Positions 48,223-57,960 of a stretch of DNA of 64,000 nucleotides are shown here, in pieces. Position 1 is the first letter of the stretch; the number at the start of each line of letters is the position of its first letter. The translations under genes were made by a program, and so were the position numbers. Under the pieces are notes generated by a model. That model had not been told where the DNA came from. It saw nothing but the letters and a program-made list of their open reading frames with translations, and did not search any database. The DNA is from Lentilactobacillus kosonis (GTDB lineage: Bacteria > Bacillota > Bacilli > Lactobacillales > Lactobacillaceae): contig NZ_BEXA01000003.1 of the NCBI RefSeq assembly GCF_003864335.1, positions 186,001 to 250,000 on the forward strand, written 5' to 3'.

Positions 48223-48798
48223 ATGACAAACAAGAAAAAAGTCCTTGGACTTTACACAGTATTATTCTAGTAGCATTAATCGCAATCTTTAGCGGTATTA
48301 TTTTCTGGGGGGCCGGTTTTTTGTACACTGCCCTAACCGTTGCCTTAACGCCAATTGGCATGGCACCATTCGCAAATGACATTCTAATGGGCTTATGGAC
48401 AATGGCAGGCCCTCTAACTGGCTATCTAATCAAGACCTTTGGTTCAGCCTTCTTAGGTGAATTTTTAGGATCAGCTGTAGAAGTATTTCTTGGTGGTCAA
48501 TGGGGGCGGGGCCTTCATATCTGGCTTAGTCCAAGGAATCGGTTCAGAGTTAGGATTTGCGCTCACTGGATACAAAAAATATGGTTGGTTAGCTCTTAAC
48601 TTATCAATTTTCACGACTGTCGTAATTACATTTGGTTGGGACATCATTAAAAATGGCTATGGTCACTACGCCCCATTGATGATGATTGCTTTGTTCATCA
48701 CTCGCTACATCTCTACGTTTATCTTTGGTGGTTTACTAACCAAGGCAATTACTAACATGCTCGACCGAAGTCACATTTCAGTATCGACTAACAACTAA
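48223..48798 (+). CDS. ykoE: YkoE, substrate-binding membrane component of the thiamine/HMP ECF transporter (two frame breaks)
   Basis: About 191 residues. ATG 48223 follows TGGAGG. One base is missing in A-run 48235-48240, giving MTNKKKSPWTLHSI, and the G-rich stretch 48503-48512 holds a second indel. Restored, the membrane protein reads FWGAGFLYTALTVAL, AFLGEFLGSAVEVFLGGQWG and FISGLVQGIGSELGF, the YkoE signature. It should capture thiamine or its pyrimidine HMP. It works with YkoD and YkoC and is controlled by the riboswitch upstream. Confidence 0.88.
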
Positions 48799-48813
48799 TC
48801 AGAGGGATCATTA

Positions 48814-50243
48814 ATGGCTGACGTAAAAATCACAAATTTCAATTTTAAATATTCAGAAGCCGGTAATTGGGTCCTCAAGGATCTCAACCTAACCTTTCCT
48901 AACGGTGAATTTTCACTGCTATCTGGACCATCTGGAAGTGGTAAAACGACTCTTCTGAAATTCATTGCTAATCTCTACCCTAACTTTACTAGCGGTAAAT
49001 CTTCTGGAACAATTTCATTTAATGGCTATGACATTACCACGGTCTCACCTGCCAAAAAGAATCAGTTGGTCGCGATGATGTTTCAAAATCCTAATCAACA
49101 ATTCGCCATGAACGTCGTGAAGGATGAGCTGGTTTTTGTATTAGAAAATTTACAGACTAACCCGACGAAGATGGATACCATTATTGATAATGCACTTGAA
49201 TTTGTCGACATCAGTGATTTAAAAGCTAGACAAATCAGCTCGTTATCAGGTGGACAAAAGCAACGAGTAGCCTTAGCAAGTATTATTGCGATGGACGCTG
49301 ATGTCATTGTTTTAGATGAGCCATTTGCTAGTATTGACTTTCTTTCTCGAATTGATTTAATCAATAAATTAAAACAGTTGCAAACACAATTTGGTAAGAC
49401 AATTATTATTGCCGATCATGATTTAAGTAGCTATGATTCAATTATTGATAACTTTTTCTTTTTAAATCCTGATCAACATCAAATCGCTAAACTTGATCAA
49501 ACAAAAATTCAGCAGCTATTTAAGCAGTTCGCCAATAATGAAATTGAGGAAATCCCGGTAACCTTACCGAATAATGAAGATGATTCAATCATTGGTCTAC
49601 AGAACTTTCACTTGGGGCCCATGATACGATGCTACTGGGACTTGCGCAATTTAAATTTTATCAACAGAAAACAACCATCATTACTGGGGACAACGGCATT
49701 GGTAAATCAACGCTATTTTCGGCGCTAACTAAACTGCTCCCATACACTGGTGTGATTACATTCAGAAACAAAAATATTCGTAAAATTCGACCACTGGCTT
49801 ATGCAAAACAAGTTAGCCTATTATTCCAAGATGCCGAAAATCAGTTCTTAGCAATTACAGTCCAAGAAGAGATCGAATTGTCTAAGCAACATCGGATTAC
49901 TGAAAATTATTCTGATCAACTGATTGACAAGCTGATTGACAGTCTGGGATTCACTGAACGAATGGACCAGGTTGTCTATTCACTCAGTGAAGGTCAAAAA
50001 AAGAAGCTTCAAATTCTTGAGATGCTAATTATGGATCCACCAGTCTTACTCTTAGACGAACCATTTAAGGGATTAGATTATGAATCAATGCAGATTGTTA
50101 TTGGTTATTTGATTAATGCAAAGCAGCAGTTTGGCCAAACCCAAATTTTGATTTCTCATCAATTCACAGGGCTAGCGGACCTAATCGACTATCATGTCAC
50201 TTTTGCGAACCATAACTTACAATATCAGGAGGTAATTCGATGA
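48814..50243 (+). CDS. ykoD: YkoD, tandem ATPase subunit of the thiamine/HMP transporter (frame break near 49616)
   Basis: About 476 residues with two ABC ATPase domains in one chain. Domain 1 has Walker A GPSGSGKTT, signature LSGGQKQRVALA and Walker B VIVLDEPFASID. Domain 2 has Walker A GDNGIGKST, the variant signature LSEGQKKKLQI and Walker B VLLLDEPFKGLD. The frame breaks between them at G-run 49614-49617; restored, HLGAHDTMLLGLAQFKF. The two halves energise YkoE/YkoC. It begins 15 bases after ykoE and overlaps ykoC by 4. Confidence 0.88.
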
Positions 50244-50886
50244 ATCCCGGACTAAAACTACTCTTAGTTATCATCATTGCCTTAGAAATTTCATTCACAA
50301 CTAACCTAATCGTGAATTTAATATTAATCGGGTTCAGTATCATTTATTTACTATTCCATCACATTACATTTAAGCAATTTGTCGGTTTGGTTTTTTGGCC
50401 ATTTTTCCCGGCCATTGGGCTATTCGTGTCCCAATGGCTGTACGGAGGTGGAATTGATTTTGGAACGATTTTACTAACCCGGATTTATGCGTACGTCTTT
50501 TTAGGGGCAACCTTCACAATTACAACTGAATTTGTGGAACTCGCTTTAACTTTAGAGCAAGACTTTGCGCTACCATCAAAATTTGCCTATGGTGTCTTAG
50601 CAGCCTTTAACTTAATTCCCAAAATTCGTCAGGAAGTTAACGTGATTCAAACAGCTGCCTTAATGCGTGGAACTGTTCTTCACTTTTGGTCCCCCAACTA
50701 TATTTCAAAGCCATCCTCTCTTCAATTCAGTGGTCCCAAAATTTAGCTGAGGCCATGACCTCTCATGGATTTATTGAAGACGAACCACGAACTCATTACA
50801 AAGTAATCCGTATCACTGCGTGGGATTGGATGTTCTTTGTGGGAAGCATTTTAATTGTAAATAGCCTCCTGTTTCTTACCAGATAA
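50240..50886 (+). CDS. ykoC: YkoC, transmembrane T-component of the thiamine/HMP transporter (frame break near 50686)
   Basis: About 215 residues. Membrane helices (LLLVIIIALEISF, VGLVFWPFFPAIGLFV) are followed by the EcfT-type coupling helices, of which LIPKIRQEVNVIQTAALMRG is the clear one. One base is missing in T-run 50684-50687; restored, LHFLVPQLYFKAIL, then a second coupling motif AEAMTSHGF and a final helix. ATG overlaps the end of ykoD. A terminator follows at 50891. Confidence 0.86.
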
Positions 50887-50890
50887 CTAA

Positions 50891-50932
50891 AAAATAGAAT
50901 GAGCATACAAAATTGCTCATTCTATTTTTTAG
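50891..50932 (+). terminator. Terminator of the ykoEDC operon
   Basis: AAAAATAGAATGAGCA pairs with TGCTCATTCTATTTTT, a near-perfect 16-base stem. Confidence 0.85.
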
Positions 50933-50985
50933 TTAATTTGCACTATACTCTTATTAACAGCAGATAATTTAAGAAGGTGAAATTT

Positions 50986-51302
50986 ATGAAAGTAAATAGA
51001 TTTGCATTTAGTTTTGGCATCTTAGCTGTTTTAATTGGCCTAATTTTCGACATTTTCGCACTATTCCAAACAATTGGTTCAACCAGTAGTGCAACAGGAA
51101 TCTTATGGGGTAGTATCATCATTACTGTTGGCTTAGCGTTTCTCTCAATCGACCATAATCGGATTCGTTACACTTGTTTAACGGTGATTGGAGCTGGATT
51201 GCTATACTATTTTTGATTCAAACAAATTATAATTACATAGCCAGTGTCTTAGTTGTTGCAGTCGCAATCGCCTTAATTGAATTTGCACTGCGTTATCGAT
51301 AA
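50986..51302 (+). CDS. Small polytopic membrane protein (frame break near 51212)
   Basis: About 105 residues when one base is added in T-run 51210-51214. Three to four helices: FAFSFGILAVLIGLIF, GILWGSIIITVGLAFL, CLTVIGAGLLYYFLI and ASVLVVAVAIALIEF, then a short RYR tail. ATG 50986 follows AAGAAGGTG. I do not recognise a family. The restored fourth helix argues for one real gene. Confidence 0.55.
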
Positions 51303-51374
51303 GCATCAATCTCAGCAAGAATTTTTTTTATTGGTATAATTAAATTATAAATAAAGTTCAACGGAGGAATTCCA

Positions 51375-51557
51375 ATGGCAAATGAATTTAGTAACTTAGC
51401 TGAAGAAATTATCAACTACCAAAAGAAACATGAAATGCCCGATACCCAGCTAGCGTTCAACTTACATATTACAGTTGAACGTCTCCATGATATTAAGTCA
51501 ATGGAATCCAATGCTAGTGATGAAGAACGAGCAATCATCGAAAAATTTATTCGTTAA
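51375..51557 (+). CDS. Small helical protein (LBP_cg2779-type)
   Basis: 60 residues behind CGGAGGA. The segment TQLAFNLHITVERLHDIK reads like a helix-turn-helix, with an acidic C-terminal helix (ASDEERAIIEKFI). It resembles the conserved small lactobacillus family named LBP_cg2779, of unknown function. DNA binding is possible but unproven. Confidence 0.6.
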   Translation: MANEFSNLAEEIINYQKKHEMPDTQLAFNLHITVERLHDIKSMESNASDEERAIIEKFIR

Positions 51558-51559
51558 TA

Positions 51560-51594
51560 AAAGGACCCGTCAATAAATTGAAGGGTCCTTTTAT
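51560..51594. terminator. Terminator hairpin
   Basis: AAAAGGACCC and GGGTCCTTTT arms around a loop, with flanking A- and T-runs. It is shared by two convergent genes. Confidence 0.75.
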
Positions 51595-51599
51595 TGTAG

Positions 51600-52202
51600 T
51601 TAAATATCTAGTTCATGATCCCTAAAGTAGTACTTATCATCGTGATCGCCTATTTCACGAAGAACCTTACATGGTGCACCAACCGCAACCACATTGGCTG
51701 GAATATTACTTGTAACAACACTTCCAGCACCAATAACGGTATTATCACCAATCGTTACTCCGGGACAAACCACAACATTTGCCCCCAGCCATACATTCTT
51801 ACCGATATGAATTGGAAAGTCATACTGATATTCTTGGGCCCGCAATTCCGGTTTGATTGGATGACCAGCCGTTGCAATGGTTACATTAGGACCAATCATC
51901 GTTTTATCACCAATATAAATATCTGTATCATCCGTTAAAGTAAGATTGAAATTTGCATAAACCCCATTTCCAAGGTGAACATTATGACCACCAAAATTAG
52001 CATGAAATGGCGTCTCGATGTAACAATGATTTCCTACTTCAGCAAACATCTTTTTTAACATCGCTGCTTTAGTTTTGTGATCAGATGGTTTAACTTGATT
52101 GTACTCAAATACCTCATCTAGGTATTGAGCTTGCTTTGCCATTACTTCTGGGTCACTTGCCCGATAAACTAAATGCTTGGCTTTGCGTTCGGCATCCTTC
52201 AT
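51600..52202 (-). CDS. Sugar O-acetyltransferase (maltose/galactoside acetyltransferase family)
   Basis: 200 residues. A helical N-terminus (AERKAKHLVYRASDPE) and the left-handed beta-helix of hexapeptide repeats are clear (IGPNVTIATAGHP, VWLGANVVVCPGVTIGDN, VIGAGSVVTSNIP). The catalytic histidine is in TAGHP near residue 115. It transfers acetyl from acetyl-CoA to sugars in the cytoplasm. It is a single gene between terminators. Confidence 0.88.
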   Translation of the reverse strand: MKDAERKAKHLVYRASDPEVMAKQAQYLDEVFEYNQVKPSDHKTKAAMLKKMFAEVGNHCYIETPFHANFGGHNVHLGNGVYANFNLTLTDDTDIYIGDKTMIGPNVTIATAGHPIKPELRAQEYQYDFPIHIGKNVWLGANVVVCPGVTIGDNTVIGAGSVVTSNIPANVVAVGAPCKVLREIGDHDDKYYFRDHELDI

Positions 52203-52291
52203 TAAGTTTGTCTCCCTAAAATTAGATTTACATCAATAATAACAAATAAATGATAGCGGATTCAAACGTTAATTAACTTTCACTCAACGTA

Positions 52292-52341
52292 TCAAAAAGG
52301 ATTGATCATTCTAATTATGAATGATCAATCCTTTTTGATTA
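52292..52341. terminator. Long hairpin terminator
   Basis: ATCAAAAAGGATTGATCATTC pairs with its complement around TAATTAT (first arm quoted in part: AAAAAGGATTGATCATTC). It closes the ABC exporter-lipoprotein unit. Confidence 0.8.
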
Positions 52342-52351
52342 TCGCCAAATT

Positions 52352-53254
52352 CTACTTCGTAATATATACATACAATGTCGTGGTCGAATATCCAAGGCTA
52401 AATTTAACACCGTTAGACTTCATCACGTTAGTTGTGGTTTGATTTTTATTTTTGCTGCTAGCTTGTTTCTTGAAGTCACCTAGAATTTTTTTCGAATCGG
52501 CACCCACCGAGTTTGCAAGAATCGCAAAACTTGTTCCAAAACTCTTAGCATGTTTGGCTGACTTTAGATCCTTAACCGGTACCATTAACGCTAACCCAAT
52601 TGTCTTACCATCCTGAATATTTCCCCGAACGGTCATGTGGTTAGTACGTAGTAAATTACTTACCCCATTATTAACGTTAGTTGGCAGCATCAAGTTATTA
52701 ACTTTAGCCTGAGCCTGCTTCATAGCTACCTGAACTTGAGCACCTGATTGTTTCAAAGCAGCAGCTTGCTTCATTATCGCTGCACCTTTAGCGGCTTGCT
52801 CTTGGGGAGTAGCATGCTTAAGACCTGCTTGTTGCTTCTTGAGAGTTTCTGACTTAACAGCTAGCTCTTGAGCCACTTTTTGATCAGCTTTTGGCATAGC
52901 ACTACCAATTAAGGCCTGGTTGTATTTACCTTTAATTTGTGCGTAACTTCCTAATGACGCAATCTTTGCAACCGTTACTTTTTTTGTACGGCTACCAGCC
53001 TGAACCTTGACTACTTGTTGACTATCTTTAGCAGGAATCACCAATGCAAAAGCACCACTCTTGGTTTTAACTGTTTTGCTCTTAGAATTATCAATTTGAT
53101 AGGTCACTTGCTGTTGGTTAGTCTTACCTTGCACCACTGCAGCCAAGCCCTTAGGCTGAACATGGCTATCATTCACACTTAGATTAGCCTTGCCACATCC
53201 AGTTAAAATAATTCCTAGTACCACCATGGCAATCGGTAATAATTTTCGCTTCAT
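52352..53254 (-). CDS. Lipoprotein of unknown function, downstream of an ABC exporter
   Basis: 300 residues. The lipoprotein signal (LPIAMVVLGIILTGCGKA) has a clear lipobox cysteine. The mature part has a short beta-rich region (residues 30-100), a long Gln/Ala/Lys helix likely to form a coiled coil (residues 125-190), and a C-terminal beta-region with GYSTTTLYVYITK. No family is recognised. It starts 12 bases after the exporter gene, so co-transcription is likely. It could assist export at the membrane surface. Confidence 0.65.
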   Translation of the reverse strand: MKRKLLPIAMVVLGIILTGCGKANLSVNDSHVQPKGLAAVVQGKTNQQQVTYQIDNSKSKTVKTKSGAFALVIPAKDSQQVVKVQAGSRTKKVTVAKIASLGSYAQIKGKYNQALIGSAMPKADQKVAQELAVKSETLKKQQAGLKHATPQEQAAKGAAIMKQAAALKQSGAQVQVAMKQAQAKVNNLMLPTNVNNGVSNLLRTNHMTVRGNIQDGKTIGLALMVPVKDLKSAKHAKSFGTSFAILANSVGADSKKILGDFKKQASSKNKNQTTTNVMKSNGVKFSLGYSTTTLYVYITK

Positions 53255-53265
53255 TATGGTCCTCC

Positions 53266-55142
53266 TTATCCTAACTGAACGTTGCCAGAAAATTGTGAAT
53301 TATAAAGGTCTGCATAGAAACCATTTTGAGACATTAATTCATTATGCGTGCCAGTTTCAATTACTGAACCATGATTCATCACAATAATATTATCGGCATT
53401 TTGAATTGTTGATAATCTATGCGCAACAACGAAGCTTGTCCTATTCTCAAGTAATCTACTCATTGCGTGTTGAATTTGAACTTCTGTCCGCGTATCAACC
53501 GAACTAGTAGCTTCATCCAAAATTAAAATTTCAGGATCAGCCACAAACGCTCTGGCAATCGTAATCAATTGTCGTTGTCCTTGAGAGATATTAGAAGCGT
53601 CTTCATTCAAGACGGTGTCATAGCCATCAGGTAGCTTCCGAACGAATTCATCAACGTGGGCAGCTTCAGCCGCTGCCATGATTTCATCATGGGTTGCATC
53701 TTCACGACCGTACTTAATATTGTCGTAAATAGTTCCCGTAAATAGCCATGTATCTTGGAGCACCATAGCAAAGTGGGATCGTAAGTCTTCACGATCAAGA
53801 TCACGAGTATCCTTACCATTTAAGAGAATTGAACCACCTTTAACGTCATAGAACCGTTCCAACAAGTTGATAATCGTTGTTTTACCAGCCCCGGTTGGTC
53901 CCACAATGGCCACTTGTTGACCACGCTTTACTTCAAGGTTGTAGTCAGTCATTAGCAATTCACTATTATCATAACCAAATTGAACGTGATCTAATTCGAT
54001 TAAATTATCAGTGTTTTCTTTAACTGGCCGATTCTCATTAGTGTCCTTCATTTCTTCTTCATCGATTACTTCAAATATCCGTTCAGCCGAAGCAACGGTT
54101 GATTGAATTGTATTCAATAAGTTAGAAAGTTGTTGAATTGGCTGTGAAAATTGGTTGGTGTATTGCAAGAACGCCTGAACATTACCTAGAGTAATATTAC
54201 CGTTAGATACGCCAATACCACCGACAATGGCAACAAATACATACCCAATATTATTCAAGAACATCATTAAAGGCATGATAATTCCAGAAATAAATTGGGC
54301 CTTCCAAGCAGCTTTATAATAGTTTTCATTTTGAACTTCAAATTTATCGATCATATCTTGTTCTTTATTGAAACTCTTTAATACGGTATGACCAGCATAA
54401 TTTTCTTCAACCTGGTCATTAATTAACCCAAGGCTTTTTTGTTGTGATGCAAAAATTTCTGAGATTTAGGTGCAATAACTCCAACAATTATTAAACTAAC
54501 TGGAATAGTAACTAAAGCAATTAACGTTAGTTTCCAGCTAATTGTCAACATCATCCAAACCGTTCCAATAAATGTCACTAAACTAGTCACAGCTTGAGTC
54601 AGACTTTGTTGTAATGTTCCAGCGATGTTATCCATATCATTAACTGCCCGACTCATGATATCACCATTACTATGAGTATCGTAGTAGCCGATAGATAGAT
54701 TTCGCATTTTACCCTTTACGTTTTTTCGTAATCGATAAACCGTGTTTTGCGAGATTCTAGTCATAATAAATTGTTGCAAGAAGCTAAATACTCCTGAAGC
54801 TAGATACATTACAATTACGATTAAAATAATTTGCAGAATTTTATCGTAGTTAATCGGTAATCCTGCAATGTTAAATCCAGCTTGTTGTTGAGAGGTTCCT
54901 TTCATAACACCTTTAAAAATTTCAGTAGTTGCTTCTCCTAAAATTTTGGGAGTTCTGATTTGGAAAATCACACTAGCGATGGCGAAGATAAATACCAAAA
55001 CTAGTCCTACGAGTCGATCGGACATATAACTTAGCAATCGATTAGTTGTTTTCCAAAAGTTCTTAGGCTTCTCAACTAGTCCACCACCCGATCCCGGCCC
55101 TCGATGTGGACCAGATTGTGGTGTTGGCTTTCTATCACTCAT
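53266..55142 (-). CDS. ABC exporter half-transporter, canonical-site subunit (frame break near 54452)
   Basis: About 626 residues when joined at A-run 54450-54454; restored, QKFFASQQKSLGLINDQVEENYAG is cited in part as QKSLGLINDQVEENYAG. The N-terminus is an extended proline/glycine-rich tail, then six helices. The ATPase domain has Walker A GPTGAGKTT, the noncanonical signature ISQGQRQLITIARA, Walker B ILILDEATSSVDTRTE with the catalytic glutamate, and H-loop VVAHRLSTIQ. It pairs with the subunit at 55135. Overlap of the two genes by eight bases supports a heterodimer. It resembles LmrD/BmrD multidrug exporters. Confidence 0.86.
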
Positions 55143-56880
55143 TTGGAAGATTCTCCCCTCTCAATTGTGAATTAATGATTTCTTGATAAACCTTATTGGT
55201 GTTCTTAAGTTCCTCATGGGTTCCTTTACCAACAAGCTTGCCATTATCAAGCACTAAGATGACATCTGCGTCAGCAACAGTTGAAATCTTTTGTCCTACG
55301 ATGACCGTAATACTTTGTTGGATATGTTCATCTTGCTTCAATGCAGCCCGTAATTCAGAATCTGTTTTGAAATCAAGTGCTGAGAAAGAATCATCAAAAA
55401 TGTATACTGCCGCTTGTTTAACTAATGCCCTAGCAATTGCTAGTCGTTGCCGTTGACCACCAGAGAAGTTACCTCCACCTTGCTCAACGTGCATATCTAA
55501 CCCTGCTGGATCTTCTTTAACAAAATCAGTAGCCTTAGCAATATCTAAAGCATGCCAAAGGTCATCATCACTAGCCTTATCATTACCATATAATAAATTG
55601 TCTCGTAAGGTTCCAGTAAATAATGTTGCCTTTTGAGGAACTAACGAAACGGCATTTCTAAGGTCCTTCAAAGATAGCTGATTAATATTGATTCCATCAA
55701 GACTAATTTCACCATTCTCAATATCATAAAATCTAGGAATTAAATTAATCAATGTACTCTTACCGGAACCGGTTCCACCAATAATGGCCACAGTTTGACC
55801 ACTAGTAGCTTGAAAATCAATTCCCTTCAATGCCAATAATTCAGCATCACGGTAACGATAATCAACATTCTTGAAGCTTAGTTCATGCTTGTTAGTATCA
55901 GGTAATTTTGCAGGTTGCTTGGCTTCTTCAATAGTTGAATTTAGTGCAAAGACTGCCTGAATTCGCTTAGCAGATGCTTGCGCTCGTGGAATAAAAATAA
56001 ACACCATCGATAGCATCATAAAACTCATTAGAATTTGCATCGCATAAGTCATGAAAGCAATTAGATTTCCCACTTGCATTGCTTGGTTTCCAATTAGGTT
56101 CGCCCCAAACCAAATAATCGCAACGCTAGTTCCACCCATAATCACGGTCATCACTGGTAGAGCTAACGACATTCGAGTATTAACTTTAATTGCATTATTT
56201 GTATAATCAACGTTAGCATCTTCAAATCGGTCTTGTTCTCGTTGGTCCTGTCTAAAAGCTCTAATAACTCTAACCCCAGTCAATCCCTCACGAAAAACCT
56301 GATTAATTTTATCAGTCTTCGTTTGCATTGCTTGGAATAATGGCCCAACTGAACGTAATAATAGTCCAACAAAAACCAACATAATGGGAATTACGACAAT
56401 AAAAATCATCGTCAATCGTTGATTTTTAGAGTAGGCTAAAAAGCTTGCCCCGATTAACATAATTGGGGCCATCAACATCATTCGTAGCATGATAATCGCC
56501 ACGTTTTGAATTTGAACCACATCATTAGTGGTTCTAGTAATTAATGATGAGGTTTCAATCTGCTCAAATTCATCGTTGGAAAAACCGATTACTTTTTTGT
56601 AAACATCTTTCCGCAAATTTTTTCCCCACTGTTGTGAGGTTCGGGCAGCTAAAAACACATTACAAATAGCTGCTGCAACACTAAGTAGTGAAAAGCCGGC
56701 CATTTCGAAACCCACTTTCCAAATATAATTGATGTCGCCCTTGGCAACCCCATTATTAACGATATCAGATGTTAAATTTGGTAAATAAAGGTTCGAAACC
56801 ACCTGAACAATCATAAATAGGACTGCTCCAAGAACTGCCCAATAGGAAATTCTACCCTTGGCAATTTTTAACATGTTCAA
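55135..56880 (-). CDS. ABC exporter half-transporter, degenerate-site subunit
   Basis: 581 residues, intact. Six helices (residues 15-300) and an ATPase domain: Walker A GGTGSGKST, a proper signature FSGGQRQRLAIARA, but Walker B ends in DDSFSALDF, with Asp in place of the catalytic Glu, and the H-loop histidine is Gln (IVGQKISTV). In heterodimeric exporters such as LmrCD and BmrCD this combination gives one degenerate and one active site, completed by the partner signature. It is the first gene of the unit. An SD site lies about ten bases before its ATG. Confidence 0.88.
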   Translation of the reverse strand: MNMLKIAKGRISYWAVLGAVLFMIVQVVSNLYLPNLTSDIVNNGVAKGDINYIWKVGFEMAGFSLLSVAAAICNVFLAARTSQQWGKNLRKDVYKKVIGFSNDEFEQIETSSLITRTTNDVVQIQNVAIIMLRMMLMAPIMLIGASFLAYSKNQRLTMIFIVVIPIMLVFVGLLLRSVGPLFQAMQTKTDKINQVFREGLTGVRVIRAFRQDQREQDRFEDANVDYTNNAIKVNTRMSLALPVMTVIMGGTSVAIIWFGANLIGNQAMQVGNLIAFMTYAMQILMSFMMLSMVFIFIPRAQASAKRIQAVFALNSTIEEAKQPAKLPDTNKHELSFKNVDYRYRDAELLALKGIDFQATSGQTVAIIGGTGSGKSTLINLIPRFYDIENGEISLDGININQLSLKDLRNAVSLVPQKATLFTGTLRDNLLYGNDKASDDDLWHALDIAKATDFVKEDPAGLDMHVEQGGGNFSGGQRQRLAIARALVKQAAVYIFDDSFSALDFKTDSELRAALKQDEHIQQSITVIVGQKISTVADADVILVLDNGKLVGKGTHEELKNTNKVYQEIINSQLRGENLPNE

Positions 56881-57022
56881 ACTCCCTTCAACTTAACAAT
56901 AATAATTGGTTAAGCCACTATCATTTTTAAATACAAATCGTTATTTTACTCTTATCTTTTAAAAATAAAAACCATTTTTATCGAATTTAAGAAAAAAGTT
57001 CGGCACCTAACATTATCTCCAA

Positions 57023-57072
57023 AAATAATGGCAGCAAACCACCCCATCAGGAATCGTTTACTGCCATTATTT
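57023..57072 (-). terminator. Hairpin at the end of the ansA unit
   Basis: AAATAATGGCAG pairs with CTGCCATTATTT, with AAAC/GTTT extending the stem. Confidence 0.6.
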
Positions 57073-57340
57073 ACTTTGATTTATATATATCGTTTCGACC
57101 CATATAATAGTTTAACCATCGGCCCACCAGACTAATTAGGAAGAACACTAACCACCCGAAAAATATCCCCATAATCATTACCGTGATTGTCAATAATTTA
57201 TGATTCGAATGTATCAGGATTTCTGATAAGCCACCTAAGATTGGCCAATGAAACCACATATCCGCAGGAATTACAATAACATTAAAAACTAGCACCACAA
57301 TCAGGCAATTAAGGCCATCATTTGCCGCCTGCTTTAACAT
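57071..57340 (-). CDS. Small membrane protein, last gene of the asparaginase unit
   Basis: 89 residues with two hydrophobic segments (LNCLIVVLVFNVIVIPA and ITVMIMGIFFGWLVFFLI) and a basic end. Not recognised. GGAGAGG lies upstream of the ATG. It sits 32 bases after the zinc-ribbon gene on the same strand. Confidence 0.6.
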   Translation of the reverse strand: MLKQAANDGLNCLIVVLVFNVIVIPADMWFHWPILGGLSEILIHSNHKLLTITVMIMGIFFGWLVFFLISLVGRWLNYYMGRNDIYKSK

Positions 57341-57371
57341 TGCTGTCGCTTCCTCTCCTTAGGTTCTTGGA

Positions 57372-57587
57372 TTAACGCTTAAATATTGCCAAAAATCGTT
57401 CCCATAAACTCGGCTGTATTTCACCTTGCTTATACCGTTTCATTCCTTCAGCATACGGGTTCATCATTAGACGGTTCATGCCTGCAGTTTTACTTCTCAA
57501 ACGCTTACCACACTGTGGACAAAACTCATAATCTTTATCCAGTTTAAATCCACAATATGGACAAAAGGCTTTTTTTTCGTTTTCCAT
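57372..57587 (-). CDS. Zinc-ribbon protein
   Basis: 71 residues. FCPYCGFKLDKDYEFCPQCG at residues 8-27 is a four-cysteine zinc ribbon (CxxC-x11-CxxC). A basic region and a short amphipathic C-terminal helix (LWERFLAIFKR) follow. The zinc ribbon often mediates binding to partners or RNA. It starts six bases after the preceding gene stop, so it is in the same operon. Confidence 0.75.
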   Translation of the reverse strand: MENEKKAFCPYCGFKLDKDYEFCPQCGKRLRSKTAGMNRLMMNPYAEGMKRYKQGEIQPSLWERFLAIFKR

Positions 57588-57592
57588 TTTAC

Positions 57593-57949
57593 CTACCTAC
57601 TTTGTTGCTGCTTAGAGTGATTTCTAGCTCGCCGCTTTTGGGCTTCCACCACATCGTCAACTGCCGCTTGCTGCTGACGAAGTTGTCGTTGTCGCTCTTT
57701 TTCAGCATCTTCTCGCTTAATTTCCTGCCTTAACAGGTCCATACGGTACTTTAAAAAGTTCCAGGCCCCCACAATTAATAGCGCTGCTAGCATCGAATAA
57801 GGGAAGGTCCACCACGCGAAATACGTTCCGTTGGGATTGATTGTGGGTCCAAAAAAATTATACGCAGCCATTAGTATTCCCATCAACACAACCACTTGGA
57901 GAGTATTTTTAATCCATTGAGGCAAATTGAATCGGCCTTTTTTTGTCAT
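57593..57949 (-). CDS. Two-helix membrane protein with basic coiled-coil tail
   Basis: 118 residues. Two hydrophobic helices (TLQVVVLMGILMAAYNF and FPYSMLAALLIVGAWNFL) are followed by a strongly charged Glu/Gln/Arg helix (KREDAEKERQRQLRQQQAA), probably cytosolic. The family is not recognised. It starts 12 bases after the preceding gene. Confidence 0.6.
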   Translation of the reverse strand: MTKKGRFNLPQWIKNTLQVVVLMGILMAAYNFFGPTINPNGTYFAWWTFPYSMLAALLIVGAWNFLKYRMDLLRQEIKREDAEKERQRQLRQQQAAVDDVVEAQKRRARNHSKQQQSR

Positions 57950-57960
57950 TACATCATCCC

